Source: an uncultured Bacteroidales bacterium | Lineage (GTDB): Bacteria > Bacteroidota > Bacteroidia > Bacteroidales > Paludibacteraceae | Length of the DNA stretch: 36,812 nt | Direction of reading: 5' to 3' | NCBI GenBank assembly: GCA_946406195.1 | Contig: CAMJJT010000022.1 | Span: forward strand, 1-36,812 | Shown here: in pieces, positions 8,328 through 15,371 of the stretch | How the letters are laid out: every line of letters begins with the position of its first letter | How positions within the stretch are numbered: the first letter of the stretch is position 1 | Program-made: the position numbers and the translations under genes | The notes under the pieces: model-generated | What the model was told of the DNA's origin: nothing | Database searches by the model: none | Seen by the model: the letters and a program-made list of their open reading frames with translations, nothing else

Positions 8328-8362
8328 TGAAAGATGAAAAATGAAAGGTGAAAGGTGAAAGA
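8328..8362 (-). repeat. Five-heptad element immediately upstream of the lipid kinase start
   Basis: Plus-strand units are TGAAAGA, TGAAAAA, TGAAAGG, TGAAAGG and TGAAAGA, exactly 35 bp, ending six bases before the start codon. On the mRNA strand it is a pyrimidine-rich run of NYTTTCA units in the position of a ribosome-binding site. Confidence 0.8.
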
Positions 8363-8365
8363 TAC

Positions 8366-8399
8366 AATTAGCGCACCATGAAACCATAGTGCGCTAATT
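8366..8399. terminator. Strong hairpin after the ribosomal protein operon
   Basis: AATTAGCGCAC (366-376 of this kilobase) pairs perfectly with GTGCGCTAATT (389-399) around a 12-base loop. It lies 10 bp past the DUF4295 stop. The T run is on the plus-strand side, so termination of the minus-strand operon is plausible but not textbook. It could equally be an attenuator or processing site before the lipid kinase. Confidence 0.5.
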
Positions 8400-8409
8400 T
8401 TTAGGTTTT

Positions 8410-8562
8410 TTACTTGAAGAACTCGTTCACTTTCTCGTTGAGAACAATCTCTTCTTGGAAGATGTAAGCCCCGGTCTTAGGCGACTTAACCATCTTAATG
8501 CACTTAGAGTGCGCGCGTCCGGAGTTACCGGTTTGCAGTGTTGCGACCGCTTTCTTTGCCAT
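8410..8562 (-). CDS. DUF4295 small basic protein
   Basis: The 50-residue protein begins MAKKAVATLQTG, contains KMVKSPKTGAYIF and ends NEKVNEFFK. It matches the short DUF4295 family that follows rpmG in Bacteroidetes and is thought to be ribosome-linked because of this constant gene order. It lies 29 bp after the rpmG stop in the same operon. Function is unknown. Confidence 0.88.
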   Translation of the reverse strand: MAKKAVATLQTGNSGRAHSKCIKMVKSPKTGAYIFQEEIVLNEKVNEFFK

Positions 8563-8591
8563 AGTTCTAAGCCTTTCTAATTAGGGGTTAA

Positions 8592-8780
8592 TTACTTAAT
8601 CTCTTTATGAAGCGTGTATTTCTTCAAATAGGGATTGTACTTCATGAGCTCCAAACGATCCGGAGTGTTCTTACGGTTCTTGGTGGTGATGTAACGAGAC
8701 ATTCCCGGAACTCCGCTGGCTTTTTGCTCTGTGCACTCAAGGATTACTTGAACGCGGGCTTCTTTACTTTTCTTTGCCAT
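8592..8780 (-). CDS. rpmG: 50S ribosomal protein L33
   Basis: The 62-residue protein has the L33 pattern: [20 protein letters not shown], then [33 protein letters not shown]. It has no CxxC pairs, so it is the zinc-independent form. It lies 16 bp downstream of rpmB and upstream of DUF4295, the usual Bacteroidetes order. Confidence 0.96.
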   Translation of the reverse strand: MAKKSKEARVQVILECTEQKASGVPGMSRYITTKNRKNTPDRLELMKYNPYLKKYTLHKEIK

Positions 8781-8796
8781 ACTTCAACTCCTTTCG

Positions 8797-9033
8797 TTAA
8801 TAGAGATAGCCCTTCTCAGCCGCCTGTTTCAAAGCGTTGTCGAGGCCAATCTTGTTAATAGTTCTCAGACCAGCTGCACTCACGTTCAGCTCGATCCATA
8901 CATCCTGTTCTACCCAGTAGAACTTACGGCGGAAAAGGTTCACATCAAAGCTGCGCTTGGTGTGACGCTTCGAGTGCGAAACGTTGCATCCGCCCATGGC
9001 TTTCTTGCCTGTAATTTGACAAATTTTTGACAT
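8797..9033 (-). CDS. rpmB: 50S ribosomal protein L28
   Basis: The 78-residue protein begins [21 protein letters not shown], followed by [15 protein letters not shown] and [13 protein letters not shown], which is L28. The start at 9033 matches the family; an upstream in-frame ATG at 9102 would add 23 residues and lies on the promoter. It is the first gene of the rpmB-rpmG-DUF4295 operon. Confidence 0.96.
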   Translation of the reverse strand: MSKICQITGKKAMGGCNVSHSKRHTKRSFDVNLFRRKFYWVEQDVWIELNVSAAGLRTINKIGLDNALKQAAEKGYLY

Positions 9034-9099
9034 TGTAGTATATATTTTATATTTATTCCAAATTCGGGGACTCTTCGCATATTTACACGAAAAATCGCG

Positions 9100-9131
9100 C
9101 AAAGGTACTACTTTTTTTTGACATAACCAAA
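9100..9131 (-). promoter_or_regulatory. Promoter of rpmB-rpmG-DUF4295
   Basis: On the minus strand TACCTTTG (9100-9107) and TTTG (9128-9131) form the -7 and -33 elements with a 20-bp spacer. Confidence 0.8.
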
Positions 9132-9212
9132 TTTTTAGGCAAAAATCTTTATTTTTTTTTCAAACTGACACAAAAAACGGCAGAAAGTACACATTAGGCG
9201 AAGCCAGTGGGG

Positions 9213-10880
9213 TCACCATTTGTGTTTTCGGAACAAACCGCCGAGGAGGCAAACAAGGATGTAATACGGATAGAGAATCGCCAAGAGCAGCGAGACCAAG
9301 AAATGGGAACGAATGAGACTATATTCGATCGGAAATTTGATCAGGATAAAGGGAGGAAAAAGGAGTTGGATCATATTGGCGATTAATACCCATGCCCCGC
9401 ATCGGAGGATGTCCGGGTCGGTATATTGGGGAGCTTTTCCTGCCCAACGCATCCGTTGGCGGAAGAATGCCCGCCACGAGGTTAGCGGACGCACCACAGC
9501 CGTAAAATCAGGTGTATCGATGACGGAGATTTTATAGCCGCGGTGCTTCATGGCTTCCAAGAGGAACATGTCATCGCCGGAGGGGATTTCCGGATGAAGG
9601 TCGGGTTCGCAGGCAAGCCATGCCTCGCGGCGAACGATGAGGTTTGCGCCGGAACACATGACTGCCCTACCCCGTTTAGCGGTACGCATGGTGAGCGCCT
9701 GAATGGCCGTATACTCAACCATCTGCAATGTCTCCAAGAACGAAGGTTTTTGGGAGAGACTTTCCATGCGTAGCGGAAGAATAATAAGGTCCCCTTCCAA
9801 GACTACGGCTTTCTTCGTAGCTGGGGGTAAGACAATATCATCATCGTGCAACCATACATACTCAGATGTAGCGGCATGGATGAGTTTGGAGAGGGCATGT
9901 TTCTTGCCTAAATTATCATCATTCACCCCTTTTATCGGTGTAATATGTTGAGGTACGAAGTTCGGGTAACTCTTGGCGATACAGGCTTGTTCTTCGATAG
10001 ATACGGGAAAGTCGGCACACATAAGAGCCATCGCCATGCGGTGGTCATTCCGCACCTCGTGTTTGGCGACAGCCTCTATGCGGTCACATTCTTTGAAACG
10101 GAGACGGTCAGTGCCGGTGGCAATTAGGGTTATACCGAGACGTTCGCAGGTCAGGGCGATTGCGGGATAGAGATCTATGCAATTGACAAAATCAATTGCA
10201 ATTTGAGATTTGAGATTTCTGTCGATCGGCAAAGCCGTGGAGATTTGAGATTTTTTAATTTTTGCGCCTTCGGGGGTGAAGGTCGTTTGGACACCGAAAT
10301 GGGTGGCATAGAGGTCGGCGACGATGCGGTCGCCTTGGAGGCTATCTTTGCAGAGGCCATCGAGGAAGAGTGAACCGCCATGAATAGCGACATACTCATA
10401 CCAGAAAGCCGCAGCGGACCAGTCCCTTTCGAGCGGTATATTCGGATAGGTCTCTGCCATGCGGCGGGACATCGTGATATAGGGAGACTCATCTTTTTCT
10501 ACCGGGATCGTCTCACCATGCAGAATCTTCGCAGAGGTGGTTTGAGAGGTGGGTTTACCGTCACGCTCCCTGAGACGCGGATCGCCATCCAAGACAATAG
10601 GTTCTCCTTTATAGCAATATTGCAAATGTACCTGTAAAAATCGCAAAGCCGTTCCGCAATTCTTGAGGTTGAGAGAGAGGCCTAACCCCACCCCTTCCCT
10701 TAAGGGAAGGGAGCCGGGAACGCCATAAACCTCCCTGATTTTTTCCAATGCATCGTGGAGGACGAGGACGTCGTCGGGCATTTCCGAAGAGACCCGCAAG
10801 AGCGGATCTCCATGGATAGCCTGCAAAAGCAAGATGCGATTTGCGATGCTTTTTGATATAGGGAGTTTAATATTGTCCAT
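9213..10880 (-). CDS. Chimeric protein: compact EPSP synthase fused to a headless GT2 glycosyltransferase
   Basis: One 555-residue frame holds two unrelated enzymes. Residues 1-308 are EPSP synthase (AroA, shikimate pathway). All the active-site positions I can place are present: Lys10/Ser11/Arg15, Asn74/Thr77, Arg102, Ser112-Gln113, Ser132/Tyr134, Asp236, Lys263/Glu264/Arg267, His280/Arg281 and Lys303. The domain is about 100 residues shorter than usual, with several loops shortened. From about 309 it is a family 2 glycosyltransferase with DxD-type HDDD (345-348), SGDD (434-437), QRMRW (475-479) and two membrane segments (495-515, 525-548). The nucleotide-binding N-terminal 60-80 residues of GT2 are missing. 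It lies 33 bp after the M49 peptidase gene, in the same operon. AroA activity may survive; glycosyltransfer seems unlikely. Deletion fusion or misassembly are both possible. Confidence 0.75.
   Translation of the reverse strand: MDNIKLPISKSIANRILLLQAIHGDPLLRVSSEMPDDVLVLHDALEKIREVYGVPGSLPLREGVGLGLSLNLKNCGTALRFLQVHLQYCYKGEPIVLDGDPRLRERDGKPTSQTTSAKILHGETIPVEKDESPYITMSRRMAETYPNIPLERDWSAAAFWYEYVAIHGGSLFLDGLCKDSLQGDRIVADLYATHFGVQTTFTPEGAKIKKSQISTALPIDRNLKSQIAIDFVNCIDLYPAIALTCERLGITLIATGTDRLRFKECDRIEAVAKHEVRNDHRMAMALMCADFPVSIEEQACIAKSYPNFVPQHITPIKGVNDDNLGKKHALSKLIHAATSEYVWLHDDDIVLPPATKKAVVLEGDLIILPLRMESLSQKPSFLETLQMVEYTAIQALTMRTAKRGRAVMCSGANLIVRREAWLACEPDLHPEIPSGDDMFLLEAMKHRGYKISVIDTPDFTAVVRPLTSWRAFFRQRMRWAGKAPQYTDPDILRCGAWVLIANMIQLLFPPFILIKFPIEYSLIRSHFLVSLLLAILYPYYILVCLLGGLFRKHKW
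10198..10253 (-). repeat. Heptad element interrupted by a 21-bp segment with a small dyad
   Basis: Plus strand: GCAATTT, GAGATTT and GAGATTT (198-218), a 21-bp insert containing CGGCAAAGCCG (227-237), then GAGATTT and GAGATTT (240-253). That is five heptads split 3+2. It encodes residues 210-232 of the AroA-GT chimera, in a loop with little family similarity. Confidence 0.65.
10692..10711. repeat. Perfect 20-bp palindrome inside the aroA-like gene
   Basis: CCCTTCCCTT is followed directly by AAGGGAAGGG. It encodes part of GSLPLREGVG (residues 56-65), an insertion relative to normal AroA. Confidence 0.75.
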
Positions 10881-10913
10881 ATCGGATCGCCCAAGATTGG
10901 TCGATAGATATCA

Positions 10914-12950
10914 TCAATTGACATCGGGCAGCGGACTGTAGTCGCGAGAGTAACGGAGATGCTGGTCGATGTAGCCTTCCGTGAAGTCGATCGTGACGTC
11001 CGTTATGTTGCCTTCTGCGTCACGAACAGCCGTATAAACGGGGTTCACGAAACCCTTATAGGGCGCGAGGTTGAGTTTCTGATAACGGGCAAGAACCTCC
11101 TTATGGAGATCTTGGTTCACTTTTACCGCATATTTCTCAACCATCTCTTTGGCTGCCACATAATCGCCTTCGGAGGTGATGCGTTGTATCTCCGCCAGCA
11201 GTTCTCCGTAGAGACGGCGGAGGCCCTGATAATCGTTGATGCGGAGGTAGTGTTTAGTCGTTAGTCCTTGGTCGTTGGTCGCTGGTACTTCTACAATCTC
11301 CACCTCTTTGTTGGTAGCGTGTTCATAAACCCAGTTTGCGATGAGTTGGCGGTTACGCATATGTGCCTCCTCGATGTCCTTCCCGGGTTCGATGCGGACG
11401 AGCTGGGTCATGGCACCGTTCATCATCTGCTGGTAATAACCGGCTTTGAAAGCTTCGTCGTTAGGCAGGAGTCCGAGTTCGACGAGTTTGGGGTCACCGA
11501 GGAAATAGAGACCAAAGAGGTCAGCGCGGGCTTCCTCGATGGTGGAAGCATGCTCTTTGAGGGCATCTTTGGTCACACCGGGTAGCAGTTTACCGGAACC
11601 GTGTCCAACGCACTCATGGAGGTCGGTATGGAGATCACCGCAGAGCGCGCCGTATTGCTCATAGAGGCTACGTATCTCATCGTCGATCATGAACTCCTCG
11701 TTGAAGCCGTTGCCTTTGGCAGCCTCGTTGTAAGCGTGCATGAGGTTATCGATGGTGACGGACTTGGAGCCGTACTCTTTGCGAATCCAGTTAGCGTTCG
11801 GCAGGTTGATACCGATAGGCGTAGCGGGATAGCAGTCGCCGGCAAGGATAGCAGCGGTGATGACTTTGGCAGAGACACCTTTGACTTCCTCTTTTTTGTA
11901 TTGGGGGTCGGTGGTGGAATGGTCCTCAAACCACTGTGCGTTGGAGGAGATGAGTTGGGTACGTTTGGTAGCGGCAAGGTCTTTGAAATTGACCATAGAC
12001 TCCCATGTACCGGTGATGCCGAGCGGATCGGTGTAGGTCTCGGTGAAGCCGTTGACGAAGTCCACGCGGCTCTCGAGGTCGCGCACCCACGCGATACAAT
12101 ATTTATTAAAGAGACGGAGGTCGCCTGTCTCGTTGAAAGCGATGAGTTGGCGGAGCACCTCACGTTGTTGGTCGTTCTCGGCATATTGGAGTGCCTCTCG
12201 GAGCCAGAAGACCACATGCTCAAGGGCTTCGCCGTATAGACCGCCTACTTTATAGACGCGTTCCTCGATCTGACCATACTCATTTTTGACCAGTTGGGAG
12301 TTCAGACCAATCCAGAGGGGTTCGGGGCTGTTGTCCTTATGAGCGGCATACCATGCTTCGGCTTCGGCTTGGGTCACTCCTTCGCCGTAATAGTTACCGG
12401 CGGAGTTAAGAACGAGATCCACTCCGTCCTGCGCGGTCGTACGTTTGGGCATGACGGCAGGGTCGAACATCACCGGCAGGATAGCCGGGTCGTAAGTGAC
12501 GCCTGCTTCTGCGCAAGCGGCTTCGAACCACTCTTGGCTGAACTCCGGCAGGAACTTATCCTCGGAATAATGATGATGGATGCCGTTAGAGAACCAGACG
12601 CGTTTGAGGTATTTTTCGAAGACCGACCAATCTTGGTCGGTACATTGTACTTTGTCCTTTTGCGCATACAGCGCTTCGCAGGCACGGCGGATACGAAGGT
12701 TATACCGTCCGTTCTGGTCAAAGAGGATGTCGCGTCCCCAAAGGGCTGCTTCGGAAAGACAATAAACGAGTTGTTTCTGTTGGAGAGACAACGAATCGAA
12801 CTCCGGCACGTCGTAGCGGAGTATCTCTAAATCATAAAACTTATCCACGTTGTAAACAAATTTAGGTTGTTGCCTTTGGCAACCCACAAAAAGGGAAATG
12901 GCAAAGGACAAAGAGAGCATGTACCAAGTACAAAGGATTATTTTTTTCAT
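10914..12950 (-). CDS. Dipeptidyl peptidase III-like zinc peptidase (family M49), lipoprotein
   Basis: The 678-residue protein carries the M49 motifs HECVGH (about residues 445-450; zinc ligands and catalytic Glu) and EEARAD (about 472-477; third ligand). M49 enzymes release dipeptides from peptide N-termini. The start at 12950 gives a hydrophobic signal ending in FVGC, a lipobox, so it is probably anchored in the envelope; a start eight codons earlier is possible. It heads the operon with the AroA-GT chimera. A 35-bp heptad element (11252-11286) encodes the stretch around PATNDQGLTTKHY, and a palindrome plus heptads lies at 12623-12668. Confidence 0.88.
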   Translation of the reverse strand: MKKIILCTWYMLSLSFAISLFVGCQRQQPKFVYNVDKFYDLEILRYDVPEFDSLSLQQKQLVYCLSEAALWGRDILFDQNGRYNLRIRRACEALYAQKDKVQCTDQDWSVFEKYLKRVWFSNGIHHHYSEDKFLPEFSQEWFEAACAEAGVTYDPAILPVMFDPAVMPKRTTAQDGVDLVLNSAGNYYGEGVTQAEAEAWYAAHKDNSPEPLWIGLNSQLVKNEYGQIEERVYKVGGLYGEALEHVVFWLREALQYAENDQQREVLRQLIAFNETGDLRLFNKYCIAWVRDLESRVDFVNGFTETYTDPLGITGTWESMVNFKDLAATKRTQLISSNAQWFEDHSTTDPQYKKEEVKGVSAKVITAAILAGDCYPATPIGINLPNANWIRKEYGSKSVTIDNLMHAYNEAAKGNGFNEEFMIDDEIRSLYEQYGALCGDLHTDLHECVGHGSGKLLPGVTKDALKEHASTIEEARADLFGLYFLGDPKLVELGLLPNDEAFKAGYYQQMMNGAMTQLVRIEPGKDIEEAHMRNRQLIANWVYEHATNKEVEIVEVPATNDQGLTTKHYLRINDYQGLRRLYGELLAEIQRITSEGDYVAAKEMVEKYAVKVNQDLHKEVLARYQKLNLAPYKGFVNPVYTAVRDAEGNITDVTIDFTEGYIDQHLRYSRDYSPLPDVN
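11252..11286 (-). repeat. Five-heptad element inside the M49 peptidase gene
   Basis: Plus-strand units are GTTTAGT, CGTTAGT, CCTTGGT, CGTTGGT and CGCTGGT, exactly 35 bp. It uses the same unit as the element at 16383-16417. It encodes PATNDQGLTTK, between two well-conserved stretches. Confidence 0.85.
12623..12668 (-). repeat. Palindrome plus degenerate heptads inside the M49 gene
   Basis: CCGACCAA (623-630) and TTGGTCGG (633-640) form a perfect dyad with a two-base gap. Next come TACATTG, TACTTTG and TCCTTTT, which fit the heptad family less exactly. The segment encodes AQKDKVQCTDQDWS. A separate dyad, GTTGCC-TTT-GGCAAC, lies at 12869-12883 in the same gene. Confidence 0.5.
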
Positions 12951-12971
12951 AAGCTTAATTATTTGCGGCTG

Positions 12972-13002
12972 CAAAGGTACAACAAATTTTGCATATATGC
13001 AA
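12972..13002 (-). promoter_or_regulatory. Promoter of the M49 peptidase operon
   Basis: On the minus strand TACCTTTG (12972-12979) and CTTG (about 12999-13002) are the -7 and -33 elements with a 20-bp spacer. A plus-strand -7-like TAATTTTG lies at 13069-13076 without a clear -33. Confidence 0.75.
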
Positions 13003-13095
13003 GCGTACGGGGATTTTTTTCTCTTTTTTTTCTATCCCATTGTGGTCGCTCATGTCGAAAAAAAGCAGTAATTTTGTCGTCGGAAACCATTTCAA

Positions 13096-13143
13096 GTACA
13101 AAGTGACAAAGTACAAAGTGACAAAGTACAAAGTACAAAGTAC
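13096..13143. repeat. Array of 7- and 8-bp units
   Basis: Units GTACAAA (7) and GTGACAAA (8) alternate twice and are followed by two more GTACAAA. The array directly abuts the first recognisable codons of the mobile-element remnant at 13144. Confidence 0.85.
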
Positions 13144-13416
13144 TGGCGGGACATCACGACGGCGGATGTGAATGACATCCCCGCCGAGGGCTATGGCACG
13201 TTCATGACCACCGCCGAGATCAGCGACAAACTCGTCATCAAAGGCTCCATCAAGAAGCCGATGCCGCTCAATCGCCTCGGCATGCTCCTCAAGAAAGCGG
13301 GGTATAGAGATGTACGCAGGGGACAGCAACGAATGCGTGGATGGTTGGTTATGGAACGTGATGCCGAAGAGATAAATGCGAACAGGCGAATATACGGAAG
13401 GGAGATAGACCAATAG
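13144..13416 (+). pseudogene. C-terminal remnant of a mobile-element primase/VirE-like protein
   Basis: The open frame reads WRDITTADVNDIPAEG and continues through TTAEISDKL and NRLGMLLKKAGYRDVR to GWLVMER. The end looks like the C-terminal winged helix of Bacteroidales mobile-element DNA primase/helicase proteins (VirE/DUF3987-like). That assignment is from memory of the pattern and is uncertain. The only start-like codon is GTG at 13168, and everything upstream is replaced by the 7/8-bp array, so the gene is 5'-truncated. Its stop codon lies within the first octad array. Confidence 0.5.
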
Positions 13417-13501
13417 ACCAGATGACCAGTTCATTCTATAAAATACACACACGCGTGTGTGAGATTATAATAAACAACTGGTCAGCCGGTCAGCTGGTCA
13501 C
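13405..13501. repeat. Inverted octad arrays around a perfect 16-bp palindrome
   Basis: Left arm: ATAGACCA, ATAGACCA, GATGACCA (405-428 of this kilobase). Right arm: CTGGTCAG, CCGGTCAG, CTGGTCAC (478-501). The arms are roughly inverted copies. Between them lies CACACACGCGTGTGTG (446-461), a perfect palindrome flanked by A/T-rich sequence. The whole could extrude as a large cruciform. A replication, transfer or recombination site is possible because a mobile-element remnant precedes it. Confidence 0.7.
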
Positions 13502-13522
13502 CCTAAAAATTTTGTTCATTGC

Positions 13523-13619
13523 GTCGGGATATTATCCCGACATCCACCCTATTACTGCCTATTTGAGGCCTATTTACGGCTCAAAACCGCGATATGACCG
13601 CGACGTGACCGCGACCTCT
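13523..13619. repeat. Dyad followed by 11-bp tandem repeats
   Basis: GTCGGGAT-ATT-ATCCCGAC (523-541) is a perfect dyad. Then come CCTATTTGAGG and CCTATTTACGG (558-579), and CCGCGATATGA, CCGCGACGTGA and partial CCGCGACCTCT (587-619). The 11-bp period is close to one helical turn. No gene is seen in 13417-13648. Confidence 0.7.
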
Positions 13620-13648
13620 ACGTACTGTTACACTAAAATTAAAAAGAT

Positions 13649-13849
13649 ATGAGAATCATTCCTATTATGCCGATAGAATCCATGTATGGCATGGTCTATC
13701 AACGAGCCGGATATTACATCCGCCGTTCACCCAAAGGTAAACTCTACAGCTGCCGTTGCCCGGACCGCTCCGGACACGTTAAAACACCTGCTGAAGCCGC
13801 TAACCAGAAACGTTTTGCCGAGCGTTACGCAGGAAAACATAACCATTAA
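13649..13849 (+). CDS. Small basic protein, unknown
   Basis: The 66-residue product includes YQRAGYYIRRSPKGKLYSCRCP and AANQKRFAERYAG. Its middle and end resemble the next protein (a G-x-YFR/YIR-x-K-G-x-C-x-P pattern, then QKxxFA), so the two look like paralogues. I do not recognise the family. The frame opens 30 bp after the 11-bp repeat region and ends 26 bp before the next gene. No convincing promoter or SD is seen, and expression is uncertain. Confidence 0.6.
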   Translation: MRIIPIMPIESMYGMVYQRAGYYIRRSPKGKLYSCRCPDRSGHVKTPAEAANQKRFAERYAGKHNH

Positions 13850-13875
13850 TCATTAACCCTAAAATTTATTGTATT

Positions 13876-14145
13876 ATGCCGAAAGTCAAAATGATGGCGG
13901 GTATCGCCTCTATTTCCGGTAAATTCGGAAACATGTATTTCCGTACCGACAAAAAATCCGGACGTGTCTCTTTGTGCAACTTGCCGAAGACCCAATGCGC
14001 CCTTACCGAAAAACAAAAACTCCATCATGCCCGTTTCGCCGCTATCGCACAAATCGTTGCTCGAATGAAAGCGGAAGGAGCCAAGAAAAGCAGAAAGCAA
14101 CTGTGGAAAATCGCTATGAAAGCCTATGATGCAGAGAATAAGTAA
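13876..14145 (+). CDS. Small basic protein, unknown (paralogue of the previous gene)
   Basis: The 89-residue product contains GIASISGKFGNMYFRTDKKSG, CNLPKTQCALTEKQK, then a helical Ala/Lys/Arg-rich tail. The pattern is strongly basic and could bind nucleic acid, which is inference only. It overlaps the next gene by 20 bp (14126-14145), so the three ORFs 13649-14377 look like one plus-strand transcript set between two minus-strand operons. Confidence 0.65.
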   Translation: MPKVKMMAGIASISGKFGNMYFRTDKKSGRVSLCNLPKTQCALTEKQKLHHARFAAIAQIVARMKAEGAKKSRKQLWKIAMKAYDAENK

Positions 14146-14377
14146 AGAGGAGTTGGCTGAGCGGCTGGAAGCGTACGTGGCGTGTGCGGCAGGCAGCATG
14201 GCAGGACTGAACATCCTGCTGTACGGATGGAAGAAATTCCGCAAGTACGGCGCCAAGTATCTCGATGCGCTCAAGCACCGCGAGTGGCTCTACATCACGG
14301 AGGTGATGGATCTGAGCGAGTACGCAGGCTATGACCTGACCAAAAGGGAGCAGAATCCCCTTTGCGAAGGGAAATAG
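14126..14377 (+). CDS. Small protein, unknown
   Basis: The 83-residue product reads MMQRISKEELAERLEAYVAC, then AGLNILLYGWKKFRKYGAKYLDAL and REWLYITEVMDLSEYAGYDL. It has one amphipathic or weakly hydrophobic segment. It overlaps the preceding gene, implying coupled translation. A short dyad, CCCTT-TGCG-AAGGG, lies near its 3' end (about 14358-14371). I do not recognise the family. Confidence 0.6.
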   Translation: MMQRISKEELAERLEAYVACAAGSMAGLNILLYGWKKFRKYGAKYLDALKHREWLYITEVMDLSEYAGYDLTKREQNPLCEGK

Positions 14378-14400
14378 TTGCAGGAGTCGCAAAAAAGCCC

Positions 14401-14436
14401 AAAAAAGATCAGGCGTCACCACGGGGGTGACGCTGA
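14401..14436 (-). terminator. Terminator of the PCMD-GT2-DUF3467-phosphorylase operon
   Basis: A long GC-rich hairpin at 407-436 of this kilobase (GATCAGGCGTCACC against GGTGACGCTGATC) is followed on the minus strand by six T and then a second T run. Confidence 0.88.
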
Positions 14437-14439
14437 TCA

Positions 14440-15315
14440 TCAGATACGTTCCAGAACGGTTTTGACTAGTTCTTTGATACGGGGTTTATAGTCGGTGTTC
14501 GCGGCTTCAATCTTACGCTGTGCAATGACGCAGCAGACGGTCATAGCGCGGTGTCCCATATGGAGGGCGAGTCCGGCGATGCAAGATCCCTCCATCTCGT
14601 AGTTGGTGATGCGCTGTCCTTCATAGCGGAAAGCGGATATCTTCTCGTTGATGTCCGGCACAGCGAGATCCACACGCAGCACACGTCCCTGCGGGCCATA
14701 GAAACCGTTGGAAGCGATCGTGCAACCACGCATCATGTCGTCCTTGGCGATGCGGTCCACGAGTTCGGGATTAGCGGCAACGACGTACGGCACCGCCGCT
14801 TTCTTAGGATAGCCCACGAAATCGACGAACGCTTTCTCGAAGCCGAGGTCAGCTATCTTATCGCGGTCGTGATAGAAAGCGAGGACGCCATCGAAACCGA
14901 TGGATTTCTGGCTAACAAGGAAGGTGCCGAGAGGGATGTCCTCCTGCATACCGCCGCAGGTACCGATACGCACGATGTCGAGGCTGCGTTTGTTCGCCTT
15001 CTCCGTACGGGTCTCGAAATCGATGTTCGCGAGGGCGTCGATCTCATTCATGACGATATCGCAGTTATCGGTACCAATACCGGTGGAGATACAGGAGATA
15101 CGTTTGCCTTGGTACTTACCGGTGATGGTATGGAACTCACGGGATTGGACATTACACTCGATGGAGCCATCGTCAAAGAAAGACGCCACCATGTTCACAC
15201 GGTCTTGGTCTCCCACCAAGATCACTTTATCTGCCAAGAACTCAGGTTTGAGGTGCAGATGAAACGCAGAACCATCCTCATTGATGATTAACTGCGAAGC
15301 GGGAAAGGTTTTCAT
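14440..15315 (-). CDS. Nucleoside phosphorylase (uridine phosphorylase-like)
   Basis: This 291-residue protein belongs to the PNP/UDP phosphorylase superfamily. It shows VILVGDQDRV near the start, CISTGIGTDNCDIVMNE, DIVRIGTCGGMQEDIPLG (phosphate/ribose site) and ITNYEMEGSCIAGLALHMGHRA (ribose-binding Met-Glu). The reaction would be phosphorolysis of a nucleoside to free base and ribose 1-phosphate. The substrate is not certain from sequence. It is the last gene of its operon and is followed by the terminator. An octad array lies just upstream of its start codon. Confidence 0.88.
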   Translation of the reverse strand: MKTFPASQLIINEDGSAFHLHLKPEFLADKVILVGDQDRVNMVASFFDDGSIECNVQSREFHTITGKYQGKRISCISTGIGTDNCDIVMNEIDALANIDFETRTEKANKRSLDIVRIGTCGGMQEDIPLGTFLVSQKSIGFDGVLAFYHDRDKIADLGFEKAFVDFVGYPKKAAVPYVVAANPELVDRIAKDDMMRGCTIASNGFYGPQGRVLRVDLAVPDINEKISAFRYEGQRITNYEMEGSCIAGLALHMGHRAMTVCCVIAQRKIEAANTDYKPRIKELVKTVLERI

Positions 15316-15329
15316 GTTATTGAAGATTT

Positions 15330-15360
15330 ACGTTATTACGTTATTACGTTATTACGTTAC
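15330..15360 (-). repeat. Octad array upstream of the phosphorylase start
   Basis: Plus-strand units are ACGTTATT three times followed by ACGTTAC. It ends 14 bases before the start codon, where the ribosome would bind. Confidence 0.8.
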
Positions 15361-15371
15361 CTTGTACATCC

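Noticed and set aside
11601..12239. Plus-strand 212-codon frame
   Set aside because: It is antisense to the M49 peptidase, whose motifs prove the minus-strand frame.
13096..13143. Possible CRISPR array
   Set aside because: Units are 7-8 bp with no spacers, and no cas genes are present in the window.
12955..13452. Minus-strand frame with LYFVTLYFVTLYLK
   Set aside because: The repeat is the translation of the 7/8-bp array, and the frame runs over the promoter and against the primase remnant.
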